Of a stretch of DNA of 64,000 nucleotides, positions 45,719-54,510 are shown in pieces. A model generated the notes under the pieces. The model was not told the origin of the DNA, did no database searches, and saw only the letters and a program-made list of their open reading frames with translations. The position numbers and the translations under genes are program-made. Location of the stretch: the NCBI GenBank assembly GCA_044228505.1, contig JBGAUT010000006.1:215601-279600 (forward strand), in the 5' to 3' direction. This stretch comes from JAEUKA01 sp044228505. Its GTDB lineage: Bacteria > Myxococcota_A > Polyangia > Palsa-1104 > JAEUJZ01. Numbering within the stretch: position 1 is the first letter of the stretch; each line of letters starts with the position of its first letter.

Positions 45719-46014
45719 AGCGCGGCATCTTGGTCGGCGAGATCTGGGCCAGCCGCAAGGCGGTTGGGCTGGCTGGTCGCAGCCTGAAGCTTGTGGTCGA
45801 GACGCCGAGCAGCGATCTGGGGACTGCTTTGTACGCTCCGCTTACGGTGGCGATCGACACGCTGGATGGGCGAGCGGGCCAAGAGGTCTTGGTGGCTTAC
45901 GGTTCGGGAGCGCGGAACGTCCTAAAGCCGGGTCCGAACAATCGCGCCGTGCTGGCTGATGCCGCCGTGGCCGTCCTTTTGGACTCTATCCCTAGCGATT
46001 CGCACAAAGGGTGA
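45715..46014 (+). CDS. BMC-P vertex protein 3
   Basis: This 99-residue protein keeps the EutN/CcmL pattern: GILVGEIWASRKAVGLAGRSLKLV, VAIDTLDGRAGQEVLVAYGSGARNVL, DAAVAVLLDSI. The N-terminal MKRG is typical of family starts. It overlaps the second BMC-P gene and is separated from the fourth by four bases. It differs clearly from the other three paralogues, so recent tandem duplication is unlikely. Confidence 0.9.
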   Translation: MKRGILVGEIWASRKAVGLAGRSLKLVVETPSSDLGTALYAPLTVAIDTLDGRAGQEVLVAYGSGARNVLKPGPNNRAVLADAAVAVLLDSIPSDSHKG

Positions 46015-46018
46015 TCAT

Positions 46019-46465
46019 ATGTTTGTTGGCAAGGTCGTTGGCACGGTGTGGTCCACGGTCAAGTGGCCAGGGGTGACGGGTCATAAGCTGCTTGTCGTTC
46101 GGCCATACCACCTTGCGGACTTGCTGGTGCATCCCAGCCGCAGCGGGGCTGGCAGCGATGGCGAAGGCCAGCCGGATCATGACGCCGCAGCTACGGTGAC
46201 CACGCACGCCGTGCCCAATCACGTAAACAGTGAAGCGGTGGTGTGCATCGACCTGCTAGATGCCGGGGTGGGCGATGACGTGATCGTTGCGTTTGGCCAT
46301 GCTGCCCGCGTTGCAGCCGACGAGAAAGCGCTTCAGGAAAACCAATTTTCCTCGAAGATCGCGGCCTTGCCGGGCCCCCAAGCCGCTACACCCACCACCA
46401 CCCCAATCGATGCGGCTGTGGTGGCAGTCGTCGATGGCTTTCACATAGTGCGACCGGGTACTTGA
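46019..46465 (+). CDS. BMC-P vertex protein 4 with His/Asp-rich insert
   Basis: The core shows MFVGKVVGTVWSTVKWPGVTGHKLLVV, CIDLLDAGVGDDVIVAFGHAARVA and IDAAVVAVVDGF, all typical of EutN/CcmL. A polar insert of about 35 residues (PSRSGAGSDGEGQPDHD) interrupts the strand region near residues 35-70, and a further Thr/Pro-rich insert lies near 115-130. It has 148 residues. The ATG at 46019 comes four bases after the previous stop. It ends the shell-protein run; the next gene is an exported protein. Confidence 0.9.
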   Translation: MFVGKVVGTVWSTVKWPGVTGHKLLVVRPYHLADLLVHPSRSGAGSDGEGQPDHDAAATVTTHAVPNHVNSEAVVCIDLLDAGVGDDVIVAFGHAARVAADEKALQENQFSSKIAALPGPQAATPTTTPIDAAVVAVVDGFHIVRPGT

Positions 46466-46497
46466 CTCATGTACTGGGCAAGCGGTACCGTTTCGCT

Positions 46498-48234
46498 ATG
46501 CGAGTCTCTTTCGCCGCCGCCGTCTGCACCTGGGGGTTAGTCACTTGTGCAGGCCTGTCCGCTCAAGCTGCTGAACCAACCGATGTAGCCAGCTCGTTTG
46601 AATTCGAAAACAAGAAGCCTTTCGGATTCCGAGTCGGTGCCAAGTACAACTACTCATACAAGACCGCGAGCCTCGGACGCGAGTCGCTGCCGCTCATTCA
46701 GAGCTCCGCGACGCGCAACTACTTGCTCAGCAAGTACGGGGGGACGGATCTTGCGCGAACCGAGTCGGTGCCCGACCTTCTGTATACCCAGAAGCGTCAG
46801 ACGCTGTCGGTCGACTTGGCGATCGGTGTGTTCCGCGATCTCGAAATCGGTGTCCGTCTGCCGATCGTGATGCGTGATGAACGCAGCTACAGCCTGGACC
46901 GCAACGCGGGTTGGAACAACTGCGCGGCACCGGCTAGTGATGGCGCGGGCGGGGAGAGCGGCTGGGACTGTGTGGCCTACGCTTCCTCGACCTACCTGGA
47001 TGGTATCTACCCGATTGAGCCCGCCGACCTTCGTGGCAGCACGGTGTTCACTCCGCCCACGCGGGGTGCCACGGGCCTGAAGTCGACCGGCATGGATGCC
47101 TTCGACACCGTCAACCTGTGGCTGATGGGCGCTCCGGTCTCGCAAAAGCGCGACCCGACCAAGCCGACCTGGGTGATTGGCGTCGAGTATCAGCTCTCCA
47201 TCGGCAACGTGATGGGGTACGACAACACCAGTCGCTACATTGGCTACGACCAAGAGGCCAATCCGAGCGATGCGCAGAAGGCCTTGATCGGCAACGCCAA
47301 CACCAATGAAAAAGGCTGGCGCGGTGTGAGCGATGGCCTGGATCGCTTGGTGGCCCGGACGGCGATCTCGCACAAGTTCAAGTACGTGGATCCGTACTTC
47401 TCGCTGGCCTATACGCTGCCGATTGCTCGTCGTAGCGACACGCCGTGGTCGACCGACTATGGCTTCCAGCAAAAGCGTTCGTCGCCGCAGCAGTCGGCCA
47501 ACATGACCTTCGGCTTCGAGGCAACGCCGTGGGAACAGAAGGAAAAGGGGCACCGCATCGCGCTGGACTTCCGGGGCGGGCTAAACTTCACCTTCCTTGG
47601 GCGTGGTTACTCCGAGGCGTGGGAGCTGCTGGCTTCGTCGAACGCACTGGTGTGTGACGATCAGAGCGCGCTGCCACCCGCATTCAACTATCGCGATACC
47701 TCAGCGTACGACGCAGTACCACCGGAGCCGGGCAAGGTCGGTGGTGGTACGGTGACGCAAGGCACGTTTAACCCGGCCTGCCGCACGCCGGGTACCATGC
47801 CGACGAACACGCCGCACAACGGCTACCGGCTGCCGAATGCCAGCCCGTACTATCAAAAGCCGTACACGGGCATCTCGCTCATCGAAAACTACCTGACGTT
47901 TACCGCTGATGCGGGCGTGGTCGTCGAGCTGTTCCGTCACGTGCGGCTGCGGCTCGGCTTCAACTACGCACGGACCCAGGGGCACCTGGTCACGACGGAC
48001 GACGCCGGTACCACGAGCTATCCGTCGAACATCGACCGCAACAATCCGACCAATCGGGTGCTGCCGACGGGTGTGACGACTCCGCAGGCGTGTAACTCCA
48101 ACCGCGTCGACCTGTCGTGTCCGATGGATTGGAACCCGGCCTATCGCGCCGTCATCAATCAGCCGGGCCGTCGCTATCGCGTCGACGACATCAACACCCT
48201 CGGCGGCAGTGCTCAGCTCCAGGGCTACTGGTGA
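46498..48234 (+). CDS. predicted outer-membrane beta-barrel protein
   Basis: The 578-residue protein has a signal peptide spanning about residues 1-24 (LVTCAGLSAQA-A). The mature part is rich in aromatic and polar alternating strands (FGFRVGAKYNYSYKTASL, LSVDLAIGVFRDLEIGVRLPIV, YFSLAYTLPIARRS) consistent with an outer-membrane barrel, with long loops containing paired cysteines. I chose ATG 46498; an in-frame TTG at 46462 overlaps the BMC-P4 stop and would push the signal peptide inwards. No named family is recognised. Its end overlaps the convergent SRPBCC gene by 10 bp. Confidence 0.65.
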   Translation: MRVSFAAAVCTWGLVTCAGLSAQAAEPTDVASSFEFENKKPFGFRVGAKYNYSYKTASLGRESLPLIQSSATRNYLLSKYGGTDLARTESVPDLLYTQKRQTLSVDLAIGVFRDLEIGVRLPIVMRDERSYSLDRNAGWNNCAAPASDGAGGESGWDCVAYASSTYLDGIYPIEPADLRGSTVFTPPTRGATGLKSTGMDAFDTVNLWLMGAPVSQKRDPTKPTWVIGVEYQLSIGNVMGYDNTSRYIGYDQEANPSDAQKALIGNANTNEKGWRGVSDGLDRLVARTAISHKFKYVDPYFSLAYTLPIARRSDTPWSTDYGFQQKRSSPQQSANMTFGFEATPWEQKEKGHRIALDFRGGLNFTFLGRGYSEAWELLASSNALVCDDQSALPPAFNYRDTSAYDAVPPEPGKVGGGTVTQGTFNPACRTPGTMPTNTPHNGYRLPNASPYYQKPYTGISLIENYLTFTADAGVVVELFRHVRLRLGFNYARTQGHLVTTDDAGTTSYPSNIDRNNPTNRVLPTGVTTPQACNSNRVDLSCPMDWNPAYRAVINQPGRRYRVDDINTLGGSAQLQGYW

Positions 48235-48830
48235 TCGGGCTCGGGCAGCGGTGTCTTTAGCGCCAAGCTGCGCAGCCGCTCCATGGTTTCCTTGACCCCG
48301 CCCAAGTGGTTGCGCCGGAGAATCCACTCCGGTGCCCAGCGTGCAAGCTCTAACGAAACATCGTAGGTCACTCGGCAGCGCTCATGGTCGCTGTCTTGGA
48401 TCGGTTCGACGCGCCAGCGCGAGACCAAGCGGCGGAAGTAGCCGGGCTGCGCGGTGCGCTCAACGACAAAGGCGTGATCTTGGGGGTCTTCGAGGGAGAC
48501 CACTTCTTCGACCCACTTGACGCTGCCGATCGGCCAGGGCTTGCGCATCTCGACAGAGACGACGCGACGGTCGGCGTGCCCCGAGATCACCTCGACACTG
48601 TGCGCGGGGAACAGGGGGATGAAGTTGGCGGGCTCGGCGAGTAAGGCCGCGACTTTGGCTGCGGGGAGGTCGAGCACCGTCTCGGCGTAGGTCCGTACCC
48701 CGGTGGTGGCTGGGAGCGAGCGGGCGACAACAGGGCTTGGTTCCTTGGCAGAGCTTACGAGCGGTACTGCGCAAAGTGCCCACAGGCCGAAAGCGAACGT
48801 GAGCGGCTGACGGTTGCGAAGTGCCTTCAT
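48225..48830 (-). CDS. exported SRPBCC (START-like) protein
   Basis: The 201-residue protein has a signal peptide ending near residue 28 (LVSSA-K), then the START/SRPBCC order: VRTYAETVLDLPAAKVAALLAEPANFIPLFPAHSVEVI, RVVSVEMRKPWPIGSVKWVEEV, and a long C-terminal helix (RNHLGGVKETMERLRSLA). Such cavities bind lipids or polyketides; this one is periplasmic, which is less usual. It converges with the barrel gene and diverges from the gene at 48942. Confidence 0.8.
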   Translation of the reverse strand: MKALRNRQPLTFAFGLWALCAVPLVSSAKEPSPVVARSLPATTGVRTYAETVLDLPAAKVAALLAEPANFIPLFPAHSVEVISGHADRRVVSVEMRKPWPIGSVKWVEEVVSLEDPQDHAFVVERTAQPGYFRRLVSRWRVEPIQDSDHERCRVTYDVSLELARWAPEWILRRNHLGGVKETMERLRSLALKTPLPEPDHQ

Positions 48831-48941
48831 GGCGGGGACGGTACGAACGCGGGTGGGGCTGGGTCAACCGCAAATCCACATGAAGGGCTGGCACAGCGAA
48901 TCGTCCTCTCTATACTGGGATGCCATTTGGAGGACAAATCC

Positions 48942-49385
48942 ATGATCAGTCGATTCTCTCGCTTGGTGTTGGGTGCGGTGGTGCTGGGCGGTTTGGCGCT
49001 GGGTGGCGGTGTGGCTCGGGCCGAGAGCTTGGTCGGGGCAGTGGCCGGTAAGCCGTACGTGGTGACGGTCGCGCCGGTGAGCGGAATGAAAGGGCAGCCG
49101 GTCAAGGCGCAGGTGGTGATTAAGCCCGCTGCTGGCTATCACATGAACGAAGAGTTTCCGACGACGCTCAAGCTCAGTCCGACGGCGGGCGTGGCCTTCT
49201 CGAAGGCGACGCTTGCGAAGCAGGATGCGGTGATGAGCAAGCAGGAGTGCCGCTTTGACGTCCAGATGACCGGCTCTGAGGCAGGCAAGAAGTCGGTGAC
49301 CGGCAACTTGAGCTTTGCCGTCTGCACCGAGACGACCTGCGATCCACAGAAGACGCCCGTCACCATCGAACTTACCGTCAAATAA
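48942..49385 (+). CDS. exported DsbD-alpha-like domain protein
   Basis: This 147-residue protein has a signal peptide ending near residue 27 (GGGVARA-E). The mature domain has the immunoglobulin-like pattern of the DsbD N-terminal domain family: AGYHMNEEFPTTLKL, and a C-terminal cysteine pair CTETTC that could form a redox-active disulfide. No DsbD transmembrane or thioredoxin part is attached. GGAGG precedes the ATG at 48942. It is followed after 9 bp by a DsbA-like tandem protein, fitting a thiol-redox context. Confidence 0.6.
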   Translation: MISRFSRLVLGAVVLGGLALGGGVARAESLVGAVAGKPYVVTVAPVSGMKGQPVKAQVVIKPAAGYHMNEEFPTTLKLSPTAGVAFSKATLAKQDAVMSKQECRFDVQMTGSEAGKKSVTGNLSFAVCTETTCDPQKTPVTIELTVK

Positions 49386-49394
49386 GGCCTCGCT

Positions 49395-50753
49395 ATGCCG
49401 ATTCCGCTTCCGGCTCACAACTCGGCTTTTGGTGATCGCTATCAAGACGGCGCTCGCCCCGAGGTTCGCTTCTATTTCGATATCGTCTGTCCGTACGCGT
49501 ACCTGGCGTCGACGCAGCTTCCGGCCTTGGCCGAGCGGCAGATGGCCCGAGTGGACCATCGGCCGATCCTGCTCGGTGGGGTGCTCAAGACGCTGGCATC
49601 GGAACCGGCGGCAGGGCCGGTGGCCCGCCAAGCGATGACGCGGATTGATCTGGGACGGTGGTCTGAGCACTTGGGGGTGCCGCTCCAGTTTCCGGCAGAG
49701 CATCCGCGACGGACGGTCGAGGCGATGCGGCTTTTGACCTGGGCCCCGAAGCTGAGTGTGCCCACGCTGATGGCGGCCCTGTATCGGGCCTACTGGGTTG
49801 AGGGTCGAGATGTCGCCGATATTGAGGTGCTGCTCGATGTCGCGGAGTCAGTCGGGCTGTCGCGAAAAGATGCGCAACAGGGCCTGTTGAGTGCGCCGGT
49901 GTCCGCGGCGCTGCGTCGTCACACCGATGAAGCGGTCAGCGATGGGGTCTTCGGGGTTCCAACCTTCGTTGTCGAAGGAGAGAGTGGTCCGAGGCTGTTT
50001 TTTGGCCAGGATCGCATGCACTTCGTCGAAGAGGCGCTGCGCAGCCACCCGCTGTCGCGAACCGAGTCGTCGGGGCGATTAGCGCGTCCGCAGCCGCCGA
50101 TTCCGGTCGGAGGGCAGGGTGCCCCGGTGGCCAATTCGGCGCGCAAAGTGACGTTTGTGTACGACTTTTCGAGCCCCTTTGCGTACCTGGCCTCGACCCA
50201 GATCGAACAGCTCGCCGCAGGATGTGGAGCCGAAGTCGAGTTCCTCCCGATTCTCCTTGGGGGACTGTTTCGAAGCATCGGCACGCCGATGGTGCCGATC
50301 GCAACCTATCCCGAAAACAAGCGTCGTCACTCGATGGAAGACATGAGCCGCTGGGCCCATTACTACGGCGCGTCTTTCCACTTTCCGTCTCGTTTTCCGA
50401 TGAACACGGTGACGGCGCTGCGGCTCTCGATACTCGCGGAAGACCGGATCGCTTCGCTTACGCACGCGCTGTTTCGGCTGTATTGGGTAGAGGATCAGGA
50501 TCTAGGGGATGTGCAGGTGCTGGAGCGGGCACTGGTCGAAGCAGGTCTGCCCACGAGCTTGCTCGATCGGGTCGGCGAGCCTGCGGTCAAGGCCAAGCTA
50601 CTCGCCAATACCAAACAAGCCGAGGAGTGGGGCTGCTTCGGGGTTCCGTCGTTCCGCGTCGCGCAGCATCATGGCCCGCCCGAGCTGTTCTTTGGTCAAG
50701 ACCGGCTACTGTTCGTCGAAAAGGCGCTCCGACGTGGCACCGCCCATCCGTAG
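49395..50753 (+). CDS. tandem DsbA-like (HCCA isomerase/kappa-GST type) protein
   Basis: Two homologous DsbA-fold units lie in one 452-residue chain. Unit 1 (about residues 22-215) begins VRFYFDIVCPYAYLASTQLPALAE and ends GVPTFVVEGESGPRLFFGQDRMHFVEEAL. Unit 2 (about 250-445) begins VTFVYDFSSPFAYLASTQIEQLAA and ends GVPSFRVAQHHGPPELFFGQDRLLFVEKAL. The GVP and FFGQDR endings match 2-hydroxychromene-2-carboxylate isomerase and kappa glutathione transferases. Unit 1 has Cys at the CxxY site and unit 2 has Ser-Pro. Normal proteins of the family have one unit of about 200 residues. No signal peptide. Confidence 0.85.
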   Translation: MPIPLPAHNSAFGDRYQDGARPEVRFYFDIVCPYAYLASTQLPALAERQMARVDHRPILLGGVLKTLASEPAAGPVARQAMTRIDLGRWSEHLGVPLQFPAEHPRRTVEAMRLLTWAPKLSVPTLMAALYRAYWVEGRDVADIEVLLDVAESVGLSRKDAQQGLLSAPVSAALRRHTDEAVSDGVFGVPTFVVEGESGPRLFFGQDRMHFVEEALRSHPLSRTESSGRLARPQPPIPVGGQGAPVANSARKVTFVYDFSSPFAYLASTQIEQLAAGCGAEVEFLPILLGGLFRSIGTPMVPIATYPENKRRHSMEDMSRWAHYYGASFHFPSRFPMNTVTALRLSILAEDRIASLTHALFRLYWVEDQDLGDVQVLERALVEAGLPTSLLDRVGEPAVKAKLLANTKQAEEWGCFGVPSFRVAQHHGPPELFFGQDRLLFVEKALRRGTAHP

Positions 50754-50762
50754 CAGCCGTCG

Positions 50763-50960
50763 TTAGCTGCGCGCCGCTTCTTTGACGTAGAAGAGGGTGA
50801 TGGTGAGGCAATGAAACTCGCGGTCCGAGCTCTGCGTGACGACCTTATCGACGACCCGCAGCGACGGATTGTTTCGTAACCAACGCGAGATGTTTTCACC
50901 CAACTCTTCTCGTTCACGAGCCTTCGTCGCCGAAAAGACCTTCACGCCGGTGTAGACCAT
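50763..50960 (-). CDS. small conserved paralogue A (65 aa), unknown function
   Basis: This small soluble protein starts at ATG 50960 with GAAGGAG eight bases upstream; a longer frame from GTG 50987 lacks this. It aligns end to end with the protein at 53761: GVKVFSATKAREREELGE, WL, VVDKVVTQSS, then FHCLTITLFY. The family is unknown to me. The pair flanks the thiolase and isopropylmalate-synthase-like genes. Confidence 0.65.
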   Translation of the reverse strand: MVYTGVKVFSATKAREREELGENISRWLRNNPSLRVVDKVVTQSSDREFHCLTITLFYVKEAARS

Positions 50961-51179
50961 CTCCCAAGCTCCTTCACCCTTCGGCACTACGTAGGTTTGA
51001 GACGGTGCCGGGGTTGGAAAAGGTACCGAAGTAGCCTAAGTAGATAACACAGTTCTCTCGCTGGCCAGACCGAAAAAATGTCTGCCCACGATGCGGGAGC
51101 GGTGAGGGCGTATCGTTGACCTAAGAGGACTCCCATCGCTATGATGGGCCGCTTTTTTGACCGTGAAGAGAGGAACAAC

Positions 51180-52373
51180 ATGCACGTAACGAGCAAGGAT
51201 CTGGTGTTTGTCGCTGCGAAGCGGACGCCGTTTGGTACGTATGGCGGAGCACTGAAGGACTTTTCTGCGACTGATCTGGCGGTCCATGCGGCCAAGGCCG
51301 CACTGGCTGCTTCGGGGGTTTTGGCGACGGATGTCGATCAGGTGATCTTCGGCAACGTGCAGCAGAGCTCGGCGGATGCAATCTACCTGGCTCGTCACGT
51401 CGGTCTGAAGTCCGGGGTTCCGGTTCCGGCTCCAGCGCTGACGCTGAATCGGCTGTGTGGTTCCGGTTTTCAGGCGGTGGTGTCGGCGGCAGAGCAGATC
51501 ATCCTGGGTGCGGCGACGACGGTGCTGTGTGGTGGAACCGAGTCGATGTCGCAGGCTCCGCACGTCCTGCGAGGGGCACGCTGGGGCTGGCAGCTTGGCA
51601 AACCGCCGGCGATCAGCGACACGCTGTGGGACGCCCTGACCGATTCGTTTACCGGAATGCCGATGGCGCTGACCGGTGAGAAGCTGGCCGAGCAGTACAA
51701 AATCACCCGTCTTGAGTGTGATGAGCTGGCGCTCGGTTCGCAGAAGCGCTGGGGCGAGGCACAAGCGCAGGGTCGGTTTGAGGCCGAGCTGGCTCCGATC
51801 GATATCACCAGCAAGAAGGGGACTGTTCGCTTTGCACAAGACGAGCACCCGCGTCCGCAGACGACGATGGAGGTGCTGGCGAAGCTTCCGACGGTGTTCA
51901 AGAAAGACGGCGTGATCACCGCTGGGAACGCCTCGGGAATCTGTGACGGTGCTGCGGCGCTGATCCTGACCACTCGCGAGCAAGCCGAAGCGAAGGGCTA
52001 CACTCCGCTCGGACGACTGGTCGGCTGGGGTGTCGCTGGTTGTGATCCGACGATCATGGGCATTGGGCCGGTGCCAGCGATTCGTAATCTACTCGCTGCA
52101 ACGAAGACGCAGGTGTCGGACTACGATCTGTTTGATGTAAATGAGGCGTTTGCACCGCAGTTTCTGGCCGTTGCCAAGGAGCTGGGGCTACCGCTTTCGC
52201 AGACCAACGTCTGTGGTGGCGCGATTGCGCTGGGTCATCCACTCGGAGCCTCGGGCGCTCGCATCACGGCCAACCTGCTGCATGAGCTGCGTCGGCGTGG
52301 TGGCAAGCGAGCCATCGGCTCGGCCTGCATCGGCGGCGGACAGGGCATCGCGGTCGCAATCGAGAGCATCTAG
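51180..52373 (+). CDS. acetyl-CoA C-acyltransferase (thiolase)
   Basis: This 397-residue thiolase has the nucleophilic Cys in NRLCGSGFQAV, the HPLG motif CGGAIALGHPLGASGARI, and the C-terminal CIGGGQG with the second catalytic Cys. It is a degradative or biosynthetic thiolase type; FadA-like partners (fadB) are not adjacent. AGAGG precedes ATG 51180. The HMGL-family gene follows after 12 bp in the same operon, suggesting acyl-CoA flow between the two. Confidence 0.93.
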   Translation: MHVTSKDLVFVAAKRTPFGTYGGALKDFSATDLAVHAAKAALAASGVLATDVDQVIFGNVQQSSADAIYLARHVGLKSGVPVPAPALTLNRLCGSGFQAVVSAAEQIILGAATTVLCGGTESMSQAPHVLRGARWGWQLGKPPAISDTLWDALTDSFTGMPMALTGEKLAEQYKITRLECDELALGSQKRWGEAQAQGRFEAELAPIDITSKKGTVRFAQDEHPRPQTTMEVLAKLPTVFKKDGVITAGNASGICDGAAALILTTREQAEAKGYTPLGRLVGWGVAGCDPTIMGIGPVPAIRNLLAATKTQVSDYDLFDVNEAFAPQFLAVAKELGLPLSQTNVCGGAIALGHPLGASGARITANLLHELRRRGGKRAIGSACIGGGQGIAVAIESI

Positions 52374-52385
52374 CGAGAGGCAGTC

Positions 52386-53657
52386 ATGACCCGGCAAGCA
52401 GCCTCAGATATCATCTACGACTGGAACATCCACGACAGTCACGCGCCGCTGTGGCCGCAGAAGTTTGCGCTGTTCGATGAGACGCTGCGCGACGGCTTGC
52501 AGTCCCCATCGGTGCATGACCCGAGCATCGAGGACAAGATCGAGCTGGTGTTACTGCTTGATCGGTTGGGCGTTGAGCACGTCGACATCGCGCTGCCGGG
52601 AGCGGGGCCGCGTGCGGTGGAAGATGGTCTGAGGCTGGCCCGTGAGATTCGTGATCGCAAGCTCCGCATTCGTCCGGCTTGTGCTGCCCGAACGCACCTC
52701 AACGACATCCGTCCGATCGTCGAGATTTCGCAAAAAGCGGGCATCGCGATCGAGGTGATGACGTTCATTGGGAGTTCGCCGATTCGGCAGTTTGCGGAAA
52801 ACTGGGACGCCGAGCGAATCCTGCGGATGTCGGCGGAGGCGGTGTCGTTCGCGACGAAGAACAACCTGCCTTGTACCTATGTGACCGAGGACACGATTCG
52901 CTCGCGTCCCGAGATGCTGGCCCCGCTCTACAAGAACGCCATCGACTCGGGGGCGTATCGGCTGTGCCTGTGCGATACCGTTGGTCATGCAACCCCGGCG
53001 GGAGCGGAGAGCCTGGTGCGGTTCACCCGAGCCGTCATTGCGGGCATGGGGCTCGACGGTAAGATTGGCATCGACTGGCACGGACACAACGATCGCGGCC
53101 TGGCGGTTGTGAACTCGCTGTCGGCGCTGCGGGCAGGAGCAGATCGTATCCACGGGACGGTGCTCGGGGTTGGGGAACGGGTCGGCAATGCCGCACTCGA
53201 TCAGTTGCTCGTCAACTTGCACCTGATGGGCGCACTCGCGGAGGATCGCGATCTGTCGGCGCTGGATGCGTTGTGCTCGCTGATATCACGGTCGTGTAAC
53301 GTGCCGATTCCGTACAACTATCCGGTGTTTGGCACGGATGCGTTTCGGACAGCAACGGGCGTACATGCCGCAGCGATCATCAAAGCGGAGCGCAAAGGGG
53401 ACGCGTTTCTGGCGGATCGGATCTATTCGGGTGTGCCGGCAACGATGTTTGGCCGGCGGCAAGAGATCGAGATCGGGCCGATGTCGGGCGAGTCGAACGT
53501 CGCGTATTGGTTGGAGCGTCGCGGCGTGCCAGCCTCTGACGATGCGGTGAAGCGGGTGTTCGCAGTGGCGAAGGCTGCAAACCGGCTGCTGTCTACCGAG
53601 GAAATCCTGCATGCTGCTCGAGCCGTTCCGGGTGCCGAGGACCGCGAAGCGACTTGA
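52386..53657 (+). CDS. HMGL-family acyltransferase (2-isopropylmalate synthase-like)
   Basis: This is a TIM-barrel member of the HMGL/IPMS family, 423 residues. It shows DETLRDGLQSP at the N-terminus, the HGHNDRGLAVVNSLSAL metal/His motif, LGVGERVGNAALDQLLVNL, and GVHAAAIIKA. The GVGER motif places it with isopropylmalate/homocitrate/citramalate synthases rather than HMG-CoA lyases, and it lacks the C-terminal leucine-sensing domain of LeuA. The substrate is uncertain. It is downstream of the thiolase by 12 bp. Confidence 0.8.
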   Translation: MTRQAASDIIYDWNIHDSHAPLWPQKFALFDETLRDGLQSPSVHDPSIEDKIELVLLLDRLGVEHVDIALPGAGPRAVEDGLRLAREIRDRKLRIRPACAARTHLNDIRPIVEISQKAGIAIEVMTFIGSSPIRQFAENWDAERILRMSAEAVSFATKNNLPCTYVTEDTIRSRPEMLAPLYKNAIDSGAYRLCLCDTVGHATPAGAESLVRFTRAVIAGMGLDGKIGIDWHGHNDRGLAVVNSLSALRAGADRIHGTVLGVGERVGNAALDQLLVNLHLMGALAEDRDLSALDALCSLISRSCNVPIPYNYPVFGTDAFRTATGVHAAAIIKAERKGDAFLADRIYSGVPATMFGRRQEIEIGPMSGESNVAYWLERRGVPASDDAVKRVFAVAKAANRLLSTEEILHAARAVPGAEDREAT

Positions 53658-53760
53658 CGAGCCGTCCTGAAGCACGGTCTAGTGGTAAGTAGAACTGGGC
53701 GCTGCTTGGCTACTTAGCAGACAGACGAACCGAGGCTTTTCTTTTGCGGGGAGCGCGGGC

Positions 53761-53961
53761 ATGAGCGACAAGAACAAGTTCAACGGTGTGAAGGTCTTTT
53801 CGGCGACGATGGCACAAGAGCGTGACCAACTCGGTGAGAAGGTGACGGCTTGGCTGGCCGAACGACCTGAGGTGCGCGTCGTCGACACCATCGTGACCCA
53901 GTCGAGTGACGAAGCCTTCCACTGCTTGGCCATTACGTTGTTTTACCAAGACGACCGCTGA
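53761..53961 (+). CDS. small conserved paralogue B (66 aa), unknown function
   Basis: This is a paralogue of the 65-residue protein at 50763-50960; the shared motifs are GVKVFSAT, ER, LGE, WL, VVD, VTQSSD, FHCL and ITLFY. GGGGAG lies eight bases before ATG 53761. Upstream is an inverted repeat, TAAGTAG (53686-53692) and CTACTTA (53710-53716); CTAAGTAG also occurs upstream of the paralogue. It is downstream of, and co-oriented with, the thiolase pair. No function can be assigned. Confidence 0.65.
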   Translation: MSDKNKFNGVKVFSATMAQERDQLGEKVTAWLAERPEVRVVDTIVTQSSDEAFHCLAITLFYQDDR

Positions 53962-54140
53962 CCGATCATCCGACCAACTTCTCTTCCCACAGACTCCCAC
54001 TCGAGCCACGCCCACAGCGCGATCGAGTCCCGATAAGCCCTCAATAGAAAAGCTTTGTCCGCCCCTACTGCGTCGTGGGACACTGCAATCATGGCCCGTG
54101 TCTATGCGAATGACGCGGCGGCCCCTCGTAGCCACAGCTC

Positions 54141-54317
54141 ATGATCGGCCAGGTCGTCGGAAACTATCGCTTGGTGCAAAAGGTCGGCGAAGGCGGCATG
54201 GGAGCCGTCTACGAGGCCGTCCGCGAGGACATCGGCATCCGCGCCGCGATCAAAGTTCTCCACCGAGAACTGGCCCTAAACCCCGAAATGGCCACCCGCT
54301 TCTTCAACGAAATCTAA
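54141..54317 (+). pseudogene. N-terminal fragment of a Ser/Thr protein kinase (interrupted gene)
   Basis: From ATG 54141 the frame reads 58 codons, MIGQVVGNYRLVQKVGEGGMG at the start with the ATP-loop GEGGMG, then AIKVL with Lys38, and stops at ATRFFNEI just after the point where the next family motif (EARAANLVQHP) should appear. The missing part reappears, in phase, at 60002. The fragment alone lacks all catalytic residues except the ATP-binding lysine. Confidence 0.85.
54295..54311. repeat. left copy of 17-bp direct repeat
   Basis: CCCGCTTCTTCAACGAA, identical to the copy at 60002-60018, and encoding the same residues (RFFNE) in the same codon phase in both kinase fragments. Confidence 0.9.
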
Positions 54318-54510
54318 ATTACATATTTTCGTCGATAAGTAATCGCACGACGGGCTTAGGGAATGGGCTGGGAAACGGTGCGGTGGGGTGGTTACTTCGT
54401 CGTACATGCAGAAAGCGGTCAGGCCGACCCACTGATCACGGATTTCGGTTCTGCAAACGCTGCTGGAAGGTCGCCTTGCGGCCCGACCACACCTATCCTA
54501 CCGTTCCCGC

